Of a DNA stretch of 64,000 nucleotides, positions 11,762-24,116 are shown piece by piece. Positions within the stretch are counted from its first letter, which is position 1; each line of letters opens with the position of its first letter. The stretch covers positions 277,046-341,045 of the forward strand of contig NW_024468553.1 in assembly GCF_001632365.1 (NCBI RefSeq), written 5' to 3'. Under the pieces are notes generated by a model that was given only the letters and a program-made list of their open reading frames with translations, searched no databases and was not told the origin of the DNA. The stretch is from Laetiporus sulphureus 93-53 (lineage: Eukaryota; Basidiomycota; Agaricomycetes; Polyporales; Laetiporaceae). A program made the position numbers and the translations under genes.

Positions 11762-12651
11762 AGCAGCCTGTGAGCAGGTGTGAAAAGAGGAGGGTCGGTG
11801 GGTCACGACATGTCTGGTAGGTGTTTATATGCACGGGCAACCTCGAGTTCCTCCCCGGTACCCCCCGGTCCGCACGGCCCGCGCGCCTCAGCTGTCGCAA
11901 GTCGGGCGGAAGAGCGGCGACGTCGACCGTGCTCATCCCGTTCGCCGTCCGCAAAATTGGCTCGAATCAGTCTTCATGCTCTCATGCTGCGAGGTATCTT
12001 GACAGGCCTAGCCTTGGAGCAACCGCCGTCTGTTTTTGCACTTTCCATGCACAATGCTAGTTTCTGCTAGCTACACTGTTATGTGAGAATCACATATTTC
12101 AATATTATTCAGGAGTAACCGCACGCCATCAATTAAGACCTCTGTTATATCCAAAATGTTCATCGCGGAAGAGCAAACAGAGACCTGCCTGTTTTGGTCA
12201 TCAGGTTGCCATATTCGGAAAGCTTCTCTGGTAGGTGGCCCGCTGTCAGACTGCTAACTTCGTTTTTTGTCAGTCAAATTATGAGAGAAATTTATTTTGA
12301 TGTCACTGTTCATCTTGCTGCACACCACAACGCATACAGCAGCTCTATAGTGAGATCAGATCAATACACTATCAGGATGCCGCGCAGCTCGCTGTTCCCG
12401 CTGAACGACACGGTTCTAGTCTTCTTGCATCCTGATGACACGCTACTTCCCTCGCCAATCGTCGTCCAAGTTTCTGTGAAGATAGAGGGGTAGGTAACAT
12501 ACAAATTTTGCAACTGTTGCAAGTCAAGAGCGTTTACGCTCACCATGGATACCGATTCGCAGCCCTGAGAGGGTGGAGAGCATCGCGGCATATTTTAACG
12601 CTCAGCGCGATATTGCAGTACGGCGGTACTTAAAAAGTTATATGGCAGTAT
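11762..12651. other. Upstream region of the dehydratase; weak + open frame at 12194-12493
   Basis: The dehydratase promoter must lie at the left side. A + frame at about 12285-12493 (reads MREIYFDVTVHLAAHH) could join upstream sequence across a 43-bp GTAGGT...TTGTCAG intron, but no start or family could be established. Otherwise nothing seen. Confidence 0.2.
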
Positions 12652-13014
12652 TTATCTAACGTCGACGATTGACAGGACCTCGTCAAGCGCGTTATTACCG
12701 CTCACCTGCGCGAACCGCTCCCCCGACCAGTAGTGTTCGAAGGAGACGCATATACTCTGGCTGCAAGTGGGTGTACAGGTCGATTGTTTCAACTGTAGAT
12801 CAATGACAGGTATGCAGGGTGTGTGCGATGGACATACGGAAAGAAAGTCAAGCTGGCGTGGGGAGAAGAGGATGTGCTCGCTGGTGACGACAAATGGGTA
12901 TTCGTTTTCAGGCCGAAGTAGTTCTTCTACATTCGCGCCTAGTATCACATCGAGGAGACAATTCATATGGTCATGAAGATACGCATATGTGATGGATACG
13001 GAACAACGGCGCAC
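12652..13014 (-). CDS. Weak hypothetical open frame (120 codons)
   Basis: Open frame starting MRRCSVSITYAYL and ending ALDEVLSIVDVR at a TAA. It contains an ordered-looking stretch (ENEYPFVVTSEHIL) but no motif I recognise. No convincing upstream exon was found. It may be the last exon of a small gene or a chance frame. Confidence 0.2.
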   Translation of the reverse strand: MRRCSVSITYAYLHDHMNCLLDVILGANVEELLRPENEYPFVVTSEHILFSPRQLDFLSVCPSHTPCIPVIDLQLKQSTCTPTCSQSICVSFEHYWSGERFAQVSGNNALDEVLSIVDVR

Positions 13015-13141
13015 AACCTACGATACAACCGGTATCTTGTGGAAAAAATCGACGACCTAGATGACACGTCACACCAGCTTTTGATTCTCAAGTGACGAAG
13101 AAAAACAATTGAGGGAGCAATGCTTACCAAGAGATGGGCCG

Positions 13142-13697
13142 CTACTTCAACCTGCGATTTTCAACTACATCCCAAACGATATACTGGCCAGCGTTTTCGT
13201 CGAACCTGATGGCATACGTCTTGATGTCATGCATGGGTATCAGGACGCCCACACAGATCAACATGCCCTCGGCGTTCTGCTGGAATCTCTTCTGGGCTAC
13301 TCGCAGTGTTAGAAAGAAATATAGTGCGGTTGTGACTAGTACACGTGCTCTTCATCGCATGTTTTACAAGTGGACGCGCCACAAATCCTCCTACGGTTGA
13401 TGCCAACACAGGCGAGAGGCCAACGAGGCCAAAAGCCGCCGTGGCTCCTCCGACTACACCGGCTGCGCCAGCTAGCCATCCTGCGGAGATGTCCAGTGCA
13501 GTATTGACGGAATCTTCCGCGGAGAAACGGTTGTCTATGGTGTCTACGCGCACCTCCAACTTGAATGGCGTAGACGGGAGGTGGGTCTTCCAGGACTTCC
13601 CCGCGCGAACTGCATTCTCCCAGTCTGCAGGAGCGACGAAGCGGAAAGCAATGTTGAGAGTATCATGTGTCTCGTTGATAACATATACGTCTGGCAT
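13142..13697 (-). CDS. Small protein with glycine-rich hydrophobic segment, paralogue 1
   Basis: Two exons. Exon 1 starts at the ATG at 13697 (MPDVYVINETHDTLNIAFRF), chosen because paralogue 2 begins MPDVTVRNET at the same point. It carries a beta-rich N-terminal half (THLPSTPFKLEVRVDT), FSAEDS, then a Gly/Ala-rich hydrophobic stretch (GWLAGAAGVVGGATAAFGLV). Exon 2, ending at TAG 13144-13142, reads RFQQNAEGM...YAIRFDEN...VWDVVENRR and aligns with exon 2 of paralogue 2. The intron borders (about 13355-13310) are unresolved: GTAAAA and GTCACA donors each keep frame with a different acceptor. The glycine pattern suggests helix packing or membrane contact; no known domain assigned. Confidence 0.65.
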
Positions 13698-14525
13698 GGT
13701 GGGTGCGCTTGGGTGGAAGTTGGGGCTGAAGAAACTTTTTTTTTCTCGTTGGCCTATAGGTAGGTCTGCTCCTATTAAACTTTGATTAATCCTCGAGATG
13801 TCATACTGCGTATGGTGGTTTGTTTGACGCGTTGAGAGGATTTCATAAGGGTCCATGGACGTTATCGACTCGGATGTCGGGACACATAATTATGTCAACT
13901 GGCTCAGAATGACTCGAGGGAGTGACTATCAGTTGAGAGTCACTACGCGCCTCCGTCTGAGAAGAATGCACTTGTTGGAGCCGGGATGCAAAGCGGGAGA
14001 AAATCAGATTATTGCTTGTGCAGCATATACCGCACGGGCCTGCATGGGAGCCGAGCTACGCCTACGGCGGCGTTCGACGCACCTTTTGCGCAGCACCTTC
14101 CAATGGAAGATGTACGCAGAACCTTACGACGAGCTCTCGTTTCGGAGGTTCGGTAGACTCAATCTCCTGTGAGCATATGTTACGGCAGCGGATTCGGCTG
14201 CAATTGGAATGAATGTTTCGGTTGTAGGGACGATCTGTCATCCTTCCCAGAAGATGCAGGGAACATCTGAAAATGCGCAGCAAAACTTGTAAAATATATT
14301 CGTTCTCATGCAAAATCCAGCCCAAAGCCATTTAGCGATGATACAGTGAACAGGCTTCCCAGGTAGTGCATTTTAACGAGCATATTCTGCTGCTCTGGAA
14401 CCAGGACAGTACGCACGCGGCTCTGCACGTTCTTCGAAACAATTCTATAAGTAGATTATCAATGATTAGCTGTGGAGAAGCATGCACGATATTGCATGTT
14501 CTTACCTGTATGGACCAAGTGATTC
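13698..14525. other. Spacer between tandem paralogues
   Basis: Holds the promoter of paralogue 1 and the 3' side of paralogue 2. Stretches near 14310-14400 resemble 15560-15660, showing that non-coding flanks were duplicated along with the genes. A 105-codon + frame (13855-14172) is judged a chance frame. Confidence 0.4.
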
Positions 14526-15042
14526 CTACGACATCTTGCGGTTCTCGTCCACATCCCACAGACTGTACCCCTGTCCTTCATCGAAACGGATCGCGAACGT
14601 CTTGTTATGGAAAGGAATCCATACGCCACCGACGGTAATGACCATCCCGTCAGCATTTTGCGCAAAACGCGCCCCAGCTGAGACCTGCCATCAGCGGTGC
14701 ACAGAGTTACAATGGCGAGAAAGACTGACCAGCCATCGCGTGTCCCATCAACGGCCCCGCTGCAGCCCCCCCAACGAACGAACCCATGAACCCTCCCACT
14801 ACGCTGGCGGTGCCGGCCAACCATCCTGTCGAGATGTCTACCGCTGTTCTTGCAGAATCTTCAGCCGAGAAATGATTTTGTTCGGTGTCGACACGAACTT
14901 CAATGGTGAATGGTGTCGAGGGGAGATGGGTGTGCCAAGAATCTCCAGAGCGGAGGCAGTTCGTCCAACTGGCAGGGGCAACGAACCGGAAGGCGACGTT
15001 GAGTTGCTCAGGTGTTTCATTACGAACAGTAACGTCCGGCAT
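14526..15042 (-). CDS. Small protein with glycine-rich hydrophobic segment, paralogue 2
   Basis: Exons 15042-14730 and 14677-14526 joined by a 52-bp intron, giving about 154 residues. The N-terminal half (VTVRNETPEQLNVAFRFVAP, THLPSTPFTIEVRVDT) and FSAEDSARTAVDISTGWLAG match paralogue 1 closely. The following stretch is Gly-rich (ASVVGGFMGSFVGGAAAGPL), like a glycine zipper. Exon 2 reads RFAQNADGMVITVGGVWIPF...FAIRFDEGQGYSLWDVDENR and ends at TAG. Pairing of two intact relatives in the same orientation implies tandem duplication. Function is not known to me. Confidence 0.7.
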
Positions 15043-16360
15043 GGTGGAATGCGAGTGATGAAGAGGAAAGCTAGATTCGGAACCATTCCATAACTTTCAT
15101 ACAGCGAGCGCGGCATCCATGAGCCAATTGTGCTGTGAGGATCTCGTTAAGGTCCGCAGACGGTGTTAGGGGGAAATCCAGAGAGCGAGGCCCAGAATGA
15201 TTCTCTTTTATGTTGTAGACGGCTCAAGAATAAGCGTAGAAGGGCTTGAAAGATCGAGAGAGGTTTTGAAGCGGCCCTGCCAGTGCTAGACGGGACTGTG
15301 CCGAGAGCATGCGTTTCTTTGCACACCTAGTAGTAGTTGTGCAGCGCCTTCCATCAATATCTCGTATCTTCAATTGCGCGCGTTCCTTCTCTCAACCTCC
15401 TCTTCCAACCTCATCAATCAGCCAGGCGTGTGTTTTTCATTAAACACAACTTAGAGATGAAGGTGCTACCTTGGCTGCAGCGATGGCTAGTCGGCCATGT
15501 GCTTCGAAAGAGAACGAGAGCGAGCGGTATTTCTGTTTGGGTATCAATGGAAGTTCGAAAAGTATATTCGTTTCTATGTACTGCCGTTCAAAGCCATTAA
15601 ACCGTAGTCCAGTGAGCAGGCTTTCCAGTAGTACATTGTAACGAACACACTCCAGTGACTCTCTCGGAATGCTACACGTTACGCACCGACCATTCCGCGT
15701 ATGACCTGCAGACACATTTAGACCTTCATCAAGGAACAAGCGGATTTAAGAAAGGCATTATAAATTTCAGCTTCGAACTCAGTGATAGCAAGCGGCATGG
15801 TTGTAAATTTGAGTCCCGAAGAGTTTGTTCCCGAGACGTTTTGGAGAATGCATCTTTCCCTTGGCAAAGGTTTAGTGATTCCAGAAGGAGAGAGCGCGGA
15901 GCATTCAAGAATCGGATGTCATCAAGCTCGACGCTACACTTTCAGTGAGGTTTAAGAACTGAAGGAGTCGCCAGTAAAGTTGGTCCATGGATAGTAGACT
16001 GTCGAATTTCTCTTTCCAGTCCACCAGAAAAAACTGATGGCAATTAAGACAAGTCAGCACTACTAATCAGCACCATAGAGCACAGAGCTTAAAACGCCGG
16101 AACAAACACAGCGCAAGTGCGAAGGATTCAAGTTCGAGCTGAGGTGGCGCCCAGACTACAGTAGGCGCTAGAGCACCGCTTTGTGGGGTCGAGCGCCTAT
16201 GCGTTTCTCCCTGCGATAGTTCTGTGGCCCTCCTGCCTCCTGCGTACTCGTCTCCAATTAATGTGCGCCGCATAGCTGGAACATTTGCTTATATTTCTAT
16301 CTATCTGGTATATTTGCCCGCGGGACTGATTGTGACAAGGTGCTTTACTCTGGCGTCATC
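15043..16360. other. Upstream region with a decayed flank of a third paralogue
   Basis: 15550-15700 repeats the sequence downstream of paralogue 2 (AAGCCATT, CAGTGARCAGGCTT, TAACGA blocks in the same order), but no intact MPDV-type frame follows. This suggests a third copy lost its coding part. The rest of the interval holds no convincing gene; it includes the F-box gene promoter near 16270-16360. Confidence 0.35.
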
Positions 16361-17932
16361 ATGATGGATAGTCTCTCGTTTGATGAATTGGGCTCATGGG
16401 ATGACATCTCGGACACCGTTTCTCTTCTAGAGAACGAGGACCAGCATGATCCACGAAATATGTGAGTATTTGGTATTTTTAAATATATCTCAAATTGACG
16501 ATAGATGCCCTACTACAGCGATCCTCGCCCAACACCACAAGAGATCGTTGACATCGACAAGTCCATAGTAGAGCTCGAAGCAGAGCTCGTCCGCCTCAAG
16601 TTGAGAAGGGATCAAGTTATGGCTGATAGGGCACTCATCACCCGTCTCCCCTCTGAGCTTCTATCCCGCATCTTCGAACTAGGCGTGTACGGTGATTCAA
16701 ATTTGCTCCTTGCCATTTCCCTCGTCTCCCACCATTGGCGGAGCGTCGCGCTCGTTACTCCATCGCTTTGGACGTACATCGTGTTGGACTCCCAGTGGGG
16801 CCTCACCCGCATACCCGCCTTCATGCGCCGCTTGCGTGCGCATCTCGAGCGTTCGCAGACATGCAAGCTTCTTGTCGACCTCGACATAAACTGCATCGAT
16901 AATCAAGAGCTGCACGATGTCATGGTCGTGCTCCGTCCAGAGATGGCGCGCTGCTATAATTTTCGCGTGTTCGCTCCTTGCTGGGACTCATTGCGGCTGA
17001 TACGGCCTTATCTGACTATGCTCGGTCCGGCGTTAGAGCAGCTGTGCATGCGCGCAAGCATGTCGGACATCGAGACGCCCTATCACTCTCTCTTGGGGCA
17101 GCCATGCCTGCGGCTCAAGACGCTCGTTCTCCAGCAGCTGCCACTGTCATGCGTTGATGTGGAAATGCCTCAGCTGCGACGGTTGGAATTGATATGCGAC
17201 CAACAACATCGCCGCTCATCAAATCGGCGATTCGGGGTCATGCTCAAGGAACTGCTCAATACAATTGCTAGAGCACCTGCTCTGGAAGACTTGCGCTTGC
17301 ATTCAATCGTGTTTCTGCTCGACGACAGCAGGCACATATTCCAGGAAACGCTGCAGTTGACAACAATGCCGTCGCTGTGCACCCTCTACTTCCATACCGT
17401 CGACTCATTGAACATCTTGCTGTTTCTGGAATCTATGCATCTGCCTTCCCTGCAACGTCTCTCCGTATCCATGGACCCATCGGCAGATGAGAACATGAAC
17501 TGGCTCTTGCATGTCTCGCACGCATCGCCGACGCGCATGCCTGCGTTGCGCCAGCTCGACCTTTGCACATGCAGTATCGACGGCACCGCACTGGCCCCAT
17601 TTATCAGAGCGTTGCATCAACTTCCTCAGGTCACAGCGCTCTCGTTGTCATCACCGCGTCTAGGTTTCCTAGGAGCGCAGTTCTTCGACCTGCTCGCCGC
17701 TGGTCCGGGTACGACGGGTGCATGGATTTTGCCCCGCCTGCAGGCGCTTTGTCTACGGCAGTGTACGGACGTTACCGGACACGAGCTGCTACGAGTTGTC
17801 TCCGCGCGAAATGGCGCGTCCTTTTCGGAAGCAAAGGCTATCAAGTATTTGAAGATATCTCAGTGCGACGCATTCGATTCAGAAGTGCTGGACCAGCTTC
17901 ATGCAGTTGTTGACTGTGTGAAGGTCATTTAG
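16361..17932 (+). CDS. F-box-like protein with C-terminal leucine-rich region
   Basis: Likely substrate adaptor of an SCF ubiquitin ligase (family role). Exon 1 is 16361-16461; exon 2 is 16519-17932 after a 57-bp GTGAGT...CTACAG intron. Joining at 16519 keeps frame and gives 504 residues. An in-frame TGA follows exon 1 directly, so the intron is required. Residues about 35-65 form a helix (IVELEAELVRLKLRRDQV) typical of basidiomycete F-box-like proteins, followed by the F-box-like core (ITRLPSELLSRIFELG...ISLVSHHWRSVALVTPSLW). The remainder has irregular leucine-rich repeats (LRRLELIC, LRQLDLCTC, LQALCLRQCTDV). Such proteins form large variable families in mushrooms; target unknown. Confidence 0.85.
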
Positions 17933-19304
17933 TCGGTGATTTGCCACTGGGGGCTGGCGCGCACTATCACCGCCATCTCACGCTGCTATGAATCTATTGT
18001 GGCCAAGCGATTGTCGACTCTCTTGCAATCATGCATAGATGCTAGTCCCTGACATATACCTTCCTATCTGTGGCTTGCAATGGCAGTGAGAATTCATGTT
18101 CGTACTGACTTCGCCCTTCATGTGTATTTGTACGATTGACTTTGTACTATGTCTGCGAACACGGACATTGGATTCAGCTCAATCTTCCCTTTGTACTGTA
18201 ACCTGTTTCTTGCTGATAGCGGCGTGTTTTGCAGTGAAGCTTACGAGAATTAATTGTAGCTCTGCTCACCTAACAGCATGACAGACGAAATGTATGACCA
18301 TGTTCTCGGCCAGTCGGGCTGGCCTTGAATGACTTACGTGTACTGTAATACATGTATTCCTGTGTCATCAATGATAATCTTCCGCATCTTGTTTATCGAT
18401 GTGGGTTAGGCTGTGCTTTCAGTACCCTTCCATGATATACTGAACTACCTTTGTCTCGATGGCGCCGAAGACATCCATTACCAGTGCTTAATGTTCCACT
18501 GGCAGTGCATCAGGTGTGCTTGAAACCTGTGCATCATCTGTCAATACGCTGTCAACACCAATTCGCTGTCTAGTGGGGTATGGAAGACTGTCATCGCCAG
18601 CTTGCGCTATGTTCCTTGCATGCAGCAAAGGCAAGATTGGTTGGACCGGAGAGACGACCAAGCCATCAGCCTCATGTACTGCCAGATTTCGTCTTCCCTA
18701 GGCAGACCTATCTTTTCTGAGGGAGCGACGACAGGCGATACAGAGTGCCAGATTAATCCCGCGGTCCGATCGCTGTAGATCGCTACGGTTGCACTGGTAT
18801 CCCTCGATGGTGATGATATATCTTCAGACATGGCCATTATTTGTTTCCGTCTCGGGACCGTGCGGAACCCTCTCGTCAGTCCTTGGAAGGTGTGAATGCT
18901 GCATCTACCAGGTATTCAGGTAAAGAACCTGCTTCACGTGCCAAGTCTCGCAGTTTAGGTAAGTGATCTCCGGATGCTTGACAGTTAACGTTCATGGATG
19001 TGGGCAGAATGACGCAAGATACCAGTTTGTCGCCTGCACATTACATGGTCACCATGGAAATAAACTGGGCTACAGTCAATCTTGAGCCCGTTCCATATGT
19101 TTTCAATGACTCCATCGCACATCTCTTCGCATCCTCGTAAACTCCCTGTCTCACTGGGACACTCCAAACCCGTCAAGCTCCTCCACGACGGTCAAGATGA
19201 TCCGCTGTAGTCTGATTAGCGCCTGAAACCCCCCTTTCTTATATTAAGGCGCGCACTGCCGAGCACTCCTCTGCTTTCATCCCGCTGGCCAGCGAGTGGC
19301 GCTC
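17933..19304. other. Intergenic region
   Basis: About 1.4 kb between the F-box gene and the DUF6533 gene, both on +. Short open frames on both strands (61-76 codons) show no motif. The right part (19230-19300) is the likely DUF6533 gene promoter. Nothing else seen. Confidence 0.4.
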
Positions 19305-20816
19305 ATGTCCAACTTCTCCGAAATTGACGCTTGGACCGAAATCAACGCTTGGACTCCCTTCTTGGCAGCGAAATACCTTTCTGGTGAGACATCGGAGCCC
19401 CCATTGTCATCTCAATAAGGTAGTCATAGAATGCAGCTGCCGCAGTCACTGTCTCTCTATATGACCATGTCTTGACATTGCACGATGAGATTGACCTTGT
19501 ATGGCGTCAACCGTGGAACACTCTGCAGACCGTCGTCATGCTCAATCGATATGGTGGCGAATTGAGTATATGCTTTATTGCATACGGTACGTTTAGATAT
19601 CCTGTCAATACGTGGATTCACTCACTGTCGAACTTCAATGATGCAGTTTTATCGGGGATTGCTCCTTCAATGACCACTATGGTGAGAATCACTTCGTAGC
19701 TCTCTGTTTTCAGCGGCCCATTCAATGACATGGACATTCGTAGACGTACGTCCACAGCTTTCCATGCGAAATCTTATCTCAGCCGCAACAGATGCCATGC
19801 TTTCGTCATAATCATCGTAATCTACGTTATTGCTGGCAGTGGATTATCTCAATGTCAGTACCTAGTAACCTTCATGGACAATCAATAATGTTGCTGATTG
19901 TCGATTGTGGCCAGTCGCACTTCTGTTGCGTGCGTACAGCATCTGGGACAGCAGGTCTTCAGTCAAGTATGCCTTCCAGGGTGGCTTCGTCCTTTGCATC
20001 GTGACCTCATTCGCTTGTGCGGTGGCTGCTACTCAGGAAGCCTATTGTATGGATATTTCGCTCCAGAGAGCTCCGTTTTCGCTAACGCTAGTGATACAGA
20101 CCAGATCGGCTATTCGTCCGTTCTTAAAACCTGTGCGTTGGTCAGCCTGACCCCGGAAGGTCATTTCGTGGAGCTGATAATGGGCTCATGGGGTGCACTA
20201 GTAAGACAGATAGCCTATATGCTCCCAAGGCATATATTTAACATCATATTGCAGGTGCTCCTCGATGTATATGTTTTCGTGCTGATAGCCTTGAATGCAA
20301 TGAGTAAGCCTCGGCGACGTGATTCTGAGATTCTGTCGAATCTCTATCGAGACGGTGTTCTCACATTCTTCGTACGTGTATTCATTTTAGTTCAGAAGGA
20401 TGAAGGGCTTATCAGCGATCTTTACAGGCTTTTTTCGGTAAGCCGTCATCACGGATACTCTCAGCAATTCTTCTTAGATTTGTCGTAGCACTTCGTCTCC
20501 TTCAATTTCTTCCTAGCACGATCGGGAAGGTGAGCGAGTCTGCATGTGGCATTCATAAGCAACGTTTAAGAAGTGCAACGTAGCTAACACTGATATTTCT
20601 CACACCGATGTACGTCTTATCCGGCTATGCTCATCAGAGTTGGCAGCTGATATCTTGATCAGCATTGCATGGTCGCTGGATAACGTGCTCAGTTTCCGAC
20701 TCCTGTTGAAGTTGAAGATGAAGGCCGTCGAAATCAAAGGTCGGCGTGGATGGAGAGCGGTAACCAACTATCCATCTGTATACATCATGGAAGAAGTGGA
20801 AATGGAAGAATTGTAG
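19305..20816 (+). CDS. DUF6533-type multi-pass membrane protein
   Basis: Exons 19305-19383, 19437-19586 and 19647-19681 are well defined; later exons are approximate, ending at TAG 20814-20816. The N-terminal signature of the family is clear: LYDHVLTLHDEIDLVWRQPW followed by VVMLNRY. Further hydrophobic segments include a helix near 19800-19850 (HAFVIIIVIYVIAG), one at 19910-20030 (LLLRAYSIWD then VLCIVTSFACAVAA), one at 20255-20300 (VLLDVYVFVLIALNAM) and LSNLYRDGVLTFF. The last exon (about 20638-20816) reads SIAWSLDNVLSFRLLLKLK. Layout fits about seven helices, as in this basidiomycete family of unknown function. Some internal splice sites could not be fixed, so an internal lesion is not excluded. 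Confidence 0.7.
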
Positions 20817-20879
20817 ATTCTTCCATATTGAGGAGAAAAACTTTACACTGTCGCATTAAACAGTCAAGTCGTGTTCCTT

Positions 20880-22023
20880 CGCTCCGTTTGTCCCAGTGAA
20901 AGTGATGATCTATGCATGTCAGGTCACACGTCCAATTTCGTGATCCTTGACCCTGGCTACACAAGCAACGAGAAGTAGAACCTCCCTAACGTTGTTCAGA
21001 CTAGAGTGATTGTTGCATCAAGAAGAGATATATTTGTCTGGTATTCCTAGCTTAGTCTCCCTTGTCATCTACTTCGAATCGGATGCAGTATCAGCAGTTC
21101 CTGTTGGCAGTTGGTCAAACCTGTCACAGAACACACCATGTGCCAGCCACATGCAAAGAAACGTTGAAATTGTATGTTCGACCTAGTCACTTAGTCTCAT
21201 ATCTGCGATTGATAAATGTACATAGGTTGCACTAGAGGCCAGTGAAAACTCTCAATGCAAGGATTGCCCTTGTGAGAAAGCATAAAGTGGATGACTGACG
21301 TATTCAGCCGCGCTAGTCCTCCATGTCTACAGCGCATTGACATGTGGCTCCACGACTTGCTCTATTATTTCTGTGGGCTTTGACCGCCATCATCAGCCAA
21401 GTACTGCTCTCTGCACCTCTTCCGCGGTCAATATGTTCAGCTTGACACCTACAGTGAGTTGCGGGCTTATGGTTGACGAACTGCGGGTAATTGTTGCATT
21501 CTTGCGTGATCGCATTGAAAGACGATCAAACATTCCTGCTTCCAGGCAGCTGGGCGGGAATGATGAGAGTCGCCAGAGCTTGTATATTTTTGGGCCTTTA
21601 ATGGTCATCGATCGTGCGGACTATATTTGACGCTTATATATCATCTTCAGTATGTCAGTTGAGTGTGCGTTCCCTTCTGCAGACGTCAAGCTGTATTACA
21701 GGCGGCTGCATCTCATCCCATTGCTACCGGCCCTGATCGGAAAGGTATGCGCACCTAGCAACAATCACAAAGATCGTGAAGGCTTATTGTGCTCCTAGCC
21801 AGGTGGCGCTGCCCTCACTCCAACGTGAGCGTATGGATATCCAAATCATCCGCTGATGTGCTAATTTTGAGATAGCGCTGCATGGGCGTTGGATAACATC
21901 CTCAGCTATATATCTTCCCTGAGGCTGAAGACTGTTGAGATACATCTGATACGAGGATGGTTGCTCACCTCGGATGAACGTAGAATATCAATCACGGAAG
22001 AGATCCAGATGGATGTGATCTGA
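20880..22023 (+). pseudogene. Decayed second DUF6533-type copy
   Basis: Only the last two exons are recognisable. A segment ending at about 21744 (RLHLIPLLPALIGK before GTATGC) matches LRLLQFLPSTIGK before GTGAGC in the upstream gene. The terminal exon (about 21874-22023) reads SAAWALDNILSYISSLRLK and matches SIAWSLDNVLSFRLLLKLK. No DUF6533 N-terminal signature was found between 20820 and 21700, so the copy appears truncated, or its 5' part has diverged beyond recognition. A 97-codon frame at 21337-21630 lies in the expected span but shows no family motif. Confidence 0.5.
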
Positions 22024-22481
22024 GAGTTTTAATGAGCCAAGGAACGAACATGGCTAAGTGGTGGTGACATGGAATATATTTTCACGTGTAATAGGTCTCG
22101 ATTGTAGCGAGCGGCCAGATGTGATAGAATGAGTCGCCAGGGTGGGGGGGGTAAAAGGATAAATGGGACCGACTACTACACAAAGAGATGCGGGTATATA
22201 TCTTTGCTGAACTGATGGTCCGAAGCAGGGTATATGGCTCTGGGACCGACGTTTCCAGGTTATGGTGTTTACCACATTGACCTTTCAACCATTTGGTCCC
22301 GGCTTCTCTTGTAGTCAGGGCCTCTCGAGGGTCAACTGGTTGGCCTTTGCATGAATCATAGCAAACCTACCCTACCCCAGCGAGGGATGAATAAGGCCAA
22401 ACGTGCCACATGCAACGCTTCTACGCAAGGTAGAAGCACAGCCACACGGCGAACTGCCCATATAGTCCGGGAGCACCCAGG
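22024..22481. other. Intergenic region between convergent genes
   Basis: 3' flank of the DUF6533 remnant (+) and of BUD13 (-). Contains a run of nine G residues around 22144. No gene seen. Confidence 0.4.
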
Positions 22482-23551
22482 TTACATGTCATCCACACTC
22501 CATTGGTAGCTCTCGAGGCCACGCCGCCGCCTCTCGTTCTGGTGCTGGAAAAGCTTCTTCTCGAACCCATTGCCACGATCTGCGACAGAGCACGATGAGC
22601 AACAGCGCAATGGCCTAGAAAAGATTGAGGTACGCACCGACACCATCCCACCTGTAGCCTGGCTTGATACCAAAGCGATTTGGAGGAGGCGGCGGCCCTG
22701 TGTACTCGGGCCTCCTCGGTCCCTTCGATTTCTTCTTCTGTTAATAGTCGGAAAAATCAGTATAGGGAACAAACCAAACCAGAACGAACCGCACGAACCG
22801 TCAGGAAGGCAGCAGCAGGATCGTTCCATCGTTCCTGCGCCTTCAGCTCCATGTTTATCTGCACATCGTCTCGAGTCCGTGCAAACGTTTGCGACCGCAC
22901 TGATTCCAACTCTCTCTTTCGCTTCTCCTGTTCCTCCCGCTGTACCAGACCTTTCCCCCACTCCATCTTCCGCGCCTCCTGGTCCTCGCGCTCACGCTTC
23001 TTCCGCGCAGCCTCTGCATACTCAACTGCGGTGTCTATCCGCCGTCCAGAGGTGTCACGATACACGGTCTCATGCGCTGCTTCACGTTCTCGCCGTTCCG
23101 CTTCGGAGGATTTGACGGGCTTTTCGCGTGGAAGGGTTTTCTTCAGCTGCGCGGAAGTGAGGAGGCCACCCCGAACAGTTGACATTTCTTCCTCTTGGAC
23201 AAGCTGTGGTTGTTCGTCCGCCGCTGGAGGTGGGCTCTCTGTGCCGTGACTCCCCTCGCGAAGCGTAGCCCAACCGGAGCCCTCTTCTGTGCGTTGCCGC
23301 TTCTTGAAAGCGCGATCTTCAGCAATGACCGCCTCTGACATATCTTCATCCTCGCCACCTCGTGCATCGTTGTCCCAGCCTAGTATGTCGTCGTCTTTGA
23401 TTATAGACGAGCTAGCGGTAGAGAAGGATGTAGTCACGACTTTGCGTTTCTTTTTCTTTGACGGACCAGTCGTTCGTGAGAGGATGGCTTCTGCCTTTGG
23501 TCCCGACATATATTTCGCGGCAAGGTATGCCTTCATTGAAGGGTCTGACAT
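22482..23551 (-). CDS. BUD13: Pre-mRNA-splicing factor BUD13 (RES complex)
   Basis: BUD13 forms the RES complex with Snu17 and Pml1 in the activated spliceosome and promotes splicing and retention of pre-mRNA. Exons 23551-22799, 22737-22638 and 22579-22482 give 316 residues, joined by introns of 61 and 58 bp. The N-terminus [19 protein letters not shown] followed by KKKKRK is typical. The conserved C-terminal half is complete: [19 protein letters not shown]-type [61 protein letters not shown] and the terminal [10 protein letters not shown]. All are hallmarks of this family. Looks intact. Confidence 0.95.
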
Positions 23552-24100
23552 GTTGCGTGATGTAGAGAGTCAAGATGGAACAAAATATTATATACGAAGG
23601 ACGAGTTGCTTACATAATGCACACGTAATGCACACGATCACCAGGTCACTTAACGCGAAAGCCGCGTATCTTTCTGTACTCATCATGTTCACGACAGTCT
23701 TCTATATGCCTGCGAGGAGCAATTAACGCAACCGGCTTACTTCTGTCTGGTACCCTTCGGAGATGACTTGATACAATGTGTTACAATGTCAAAAAATTTG
23801 ATAAAGGCCATCCAGTAGGGCCTGCTCGACAGAAGGTTAACTGTATGGAGGGACGATCGCTCTGCAAATCACTTTTTTTTTAGAGAGCATCAATAAAAAA
23901 AGGAACTGAATACCGCGCTCGATATACCGGATAAATCAGATTTCTGCAACAGGTCGGTCTCCCTCGCCGAGAGCGACCAGCAAGTTCATTGACCTTTTAC
24001 TGGCGAACAGGATAAATTTATCGTCCGTGAAGACCGTTCAATTATCCAGGCTGAAGAAGGAGCGGTACGACACCAGCTTATGTCCGGAAGCTGTTTTTTT
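23552..24100. other. Intergenic region upstream of BUD13
   Basis: Likely BUD13 promoter on the left. Contains homopolymeric T and A runs near 23872-23900. No coding signal seen. Confidence 0.4.
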
Positions 24101-24116
24101 TTTCAGGCTGATTTAC

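Noticed and set aside
22570..23249. Two + open frames of 181 and 189 codons
   Set aside because: Antisense of BUD13 exons; BUD13 match is decisive.
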